A stretch of 5,229 nucleotides of DNA from Candidatus Neomicrothrix sp. UBA7884 (GTDB taxonomy: Bacteria > Actinomycetota > Acidimicrobiia > Acidimicrobiales > MedAcidi-G1), in contig DLRQ01000093.1 in NCBI GenBank assembly GCA_002501135.1, positions 1-5,229 on the forward strand. Reading direction: 5' to 3'. How positions within the stretch are numbered: the first letter of the stretch is position 1; each line of letters opens with the position of its first letter. Below the pieces are notes generated by a model. It was given only the letters and a program-made list of their open reading frames with translations. It made no database searches and had not been told where the DNA came from. Positions 5,146 through 5,229 of this stretch are shown in pieces. Both the position numbers and the translations under genes were made by a program.

Positions 5146-5210
5146 ACCACACTCCCCCAGGTCCAAGATTCATATCTCAAATCCCTACCCCTCAGAGCCA
5201 AGAGTGTGGT
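5146..5210. repeat. 9-bp inverted repeat in the terminal non-coding region
   Basis: ACCACACTC (5146-5154) and GAGTGTGGT (5202-5210) are perfect inverted copies 47 bases apart. The stretch 5100-5229 otherwise shows no open frame or RNA gene that I can support. The pair could be a long-range RNA stem, the ends of a small element or chance. Confidence 0.4.
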
Positions 5211-5229
5211 AATCCCCGATTGCTAACCG

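Noticed and set aside
5177..5200. Possible degraded copy of the tRNA 3' end (att-like repeat)
   Set aside because: Only TCAAATC (7 bases) matches in a row with the T-loop region at 4822-4828; the rest aligns poorly, so chance is likely.

Overview
The window looks like an ordinary chromosomal segment from a GC-rich member of the Actinomycetota. A CarD-type RNA polymerase-binding protein that closely resembles the mycobacterial one, actinobacterial-style ProRS zinc-knob cysteines and codon choice rich in G/C at third positions all point this way. An Acidimicrobiia-like lineage is possible, but that is an impression and was not tested. Every gene I can support lies on the + strand.

Layout. Bases 2-1666 hold proS (bacterial prolyl-tRNA synthetase with editing insertion), missing only the first residues at the window edge. 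Bases 1713-2099 hold a small unrecognised protein with an SH3/KOW-like core and a separate basic C-terminal tail. Bases 2182-2661 hold carD, starting at TTG behind a good ribosome binding site. A hairpin and a promoter candidate separate it from a universal stress protein gene (2759-3214), whose leader can fold. An AT-richer gap containing a 7-bp inverted repeat precedes ogt (DNA alkyl-cysteine methyltransferase, 3345-3890). An enoyl-CoA hydratase/isomerase family gene (3910-4701) follows 19 bases later and is probably co-transcribed. Hairpins and a promoter candidate lead to a complete tRNA-Pro(UGG) with encoded CCA (4767-4843). A 72-residue YgaP-type membrane protein gene (4881-5099) begins 37 bases after the tRNA, in DNA of clearly lower GC. 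The last 130 bases have no gene and hold a 9-bp inverted repeat.

How they fit together. The theme is housekeeping and stress: proline charging (proS and its tRNA substrate), global transcription control (carD), stress (usp) and alkylation repair (ogt). I did not find a CRISPR array, a transposase, a phage gene or a recognisable new multi-gene system. The points most worth checking are the structured usp leader, the palindrome upstream of ogt, the uncharacterised proS-carD intervening protein with its tail motif, the Ser at the CarD position equivalent to M. tuberculosis Arg47, and the composition change right after the tRNA.
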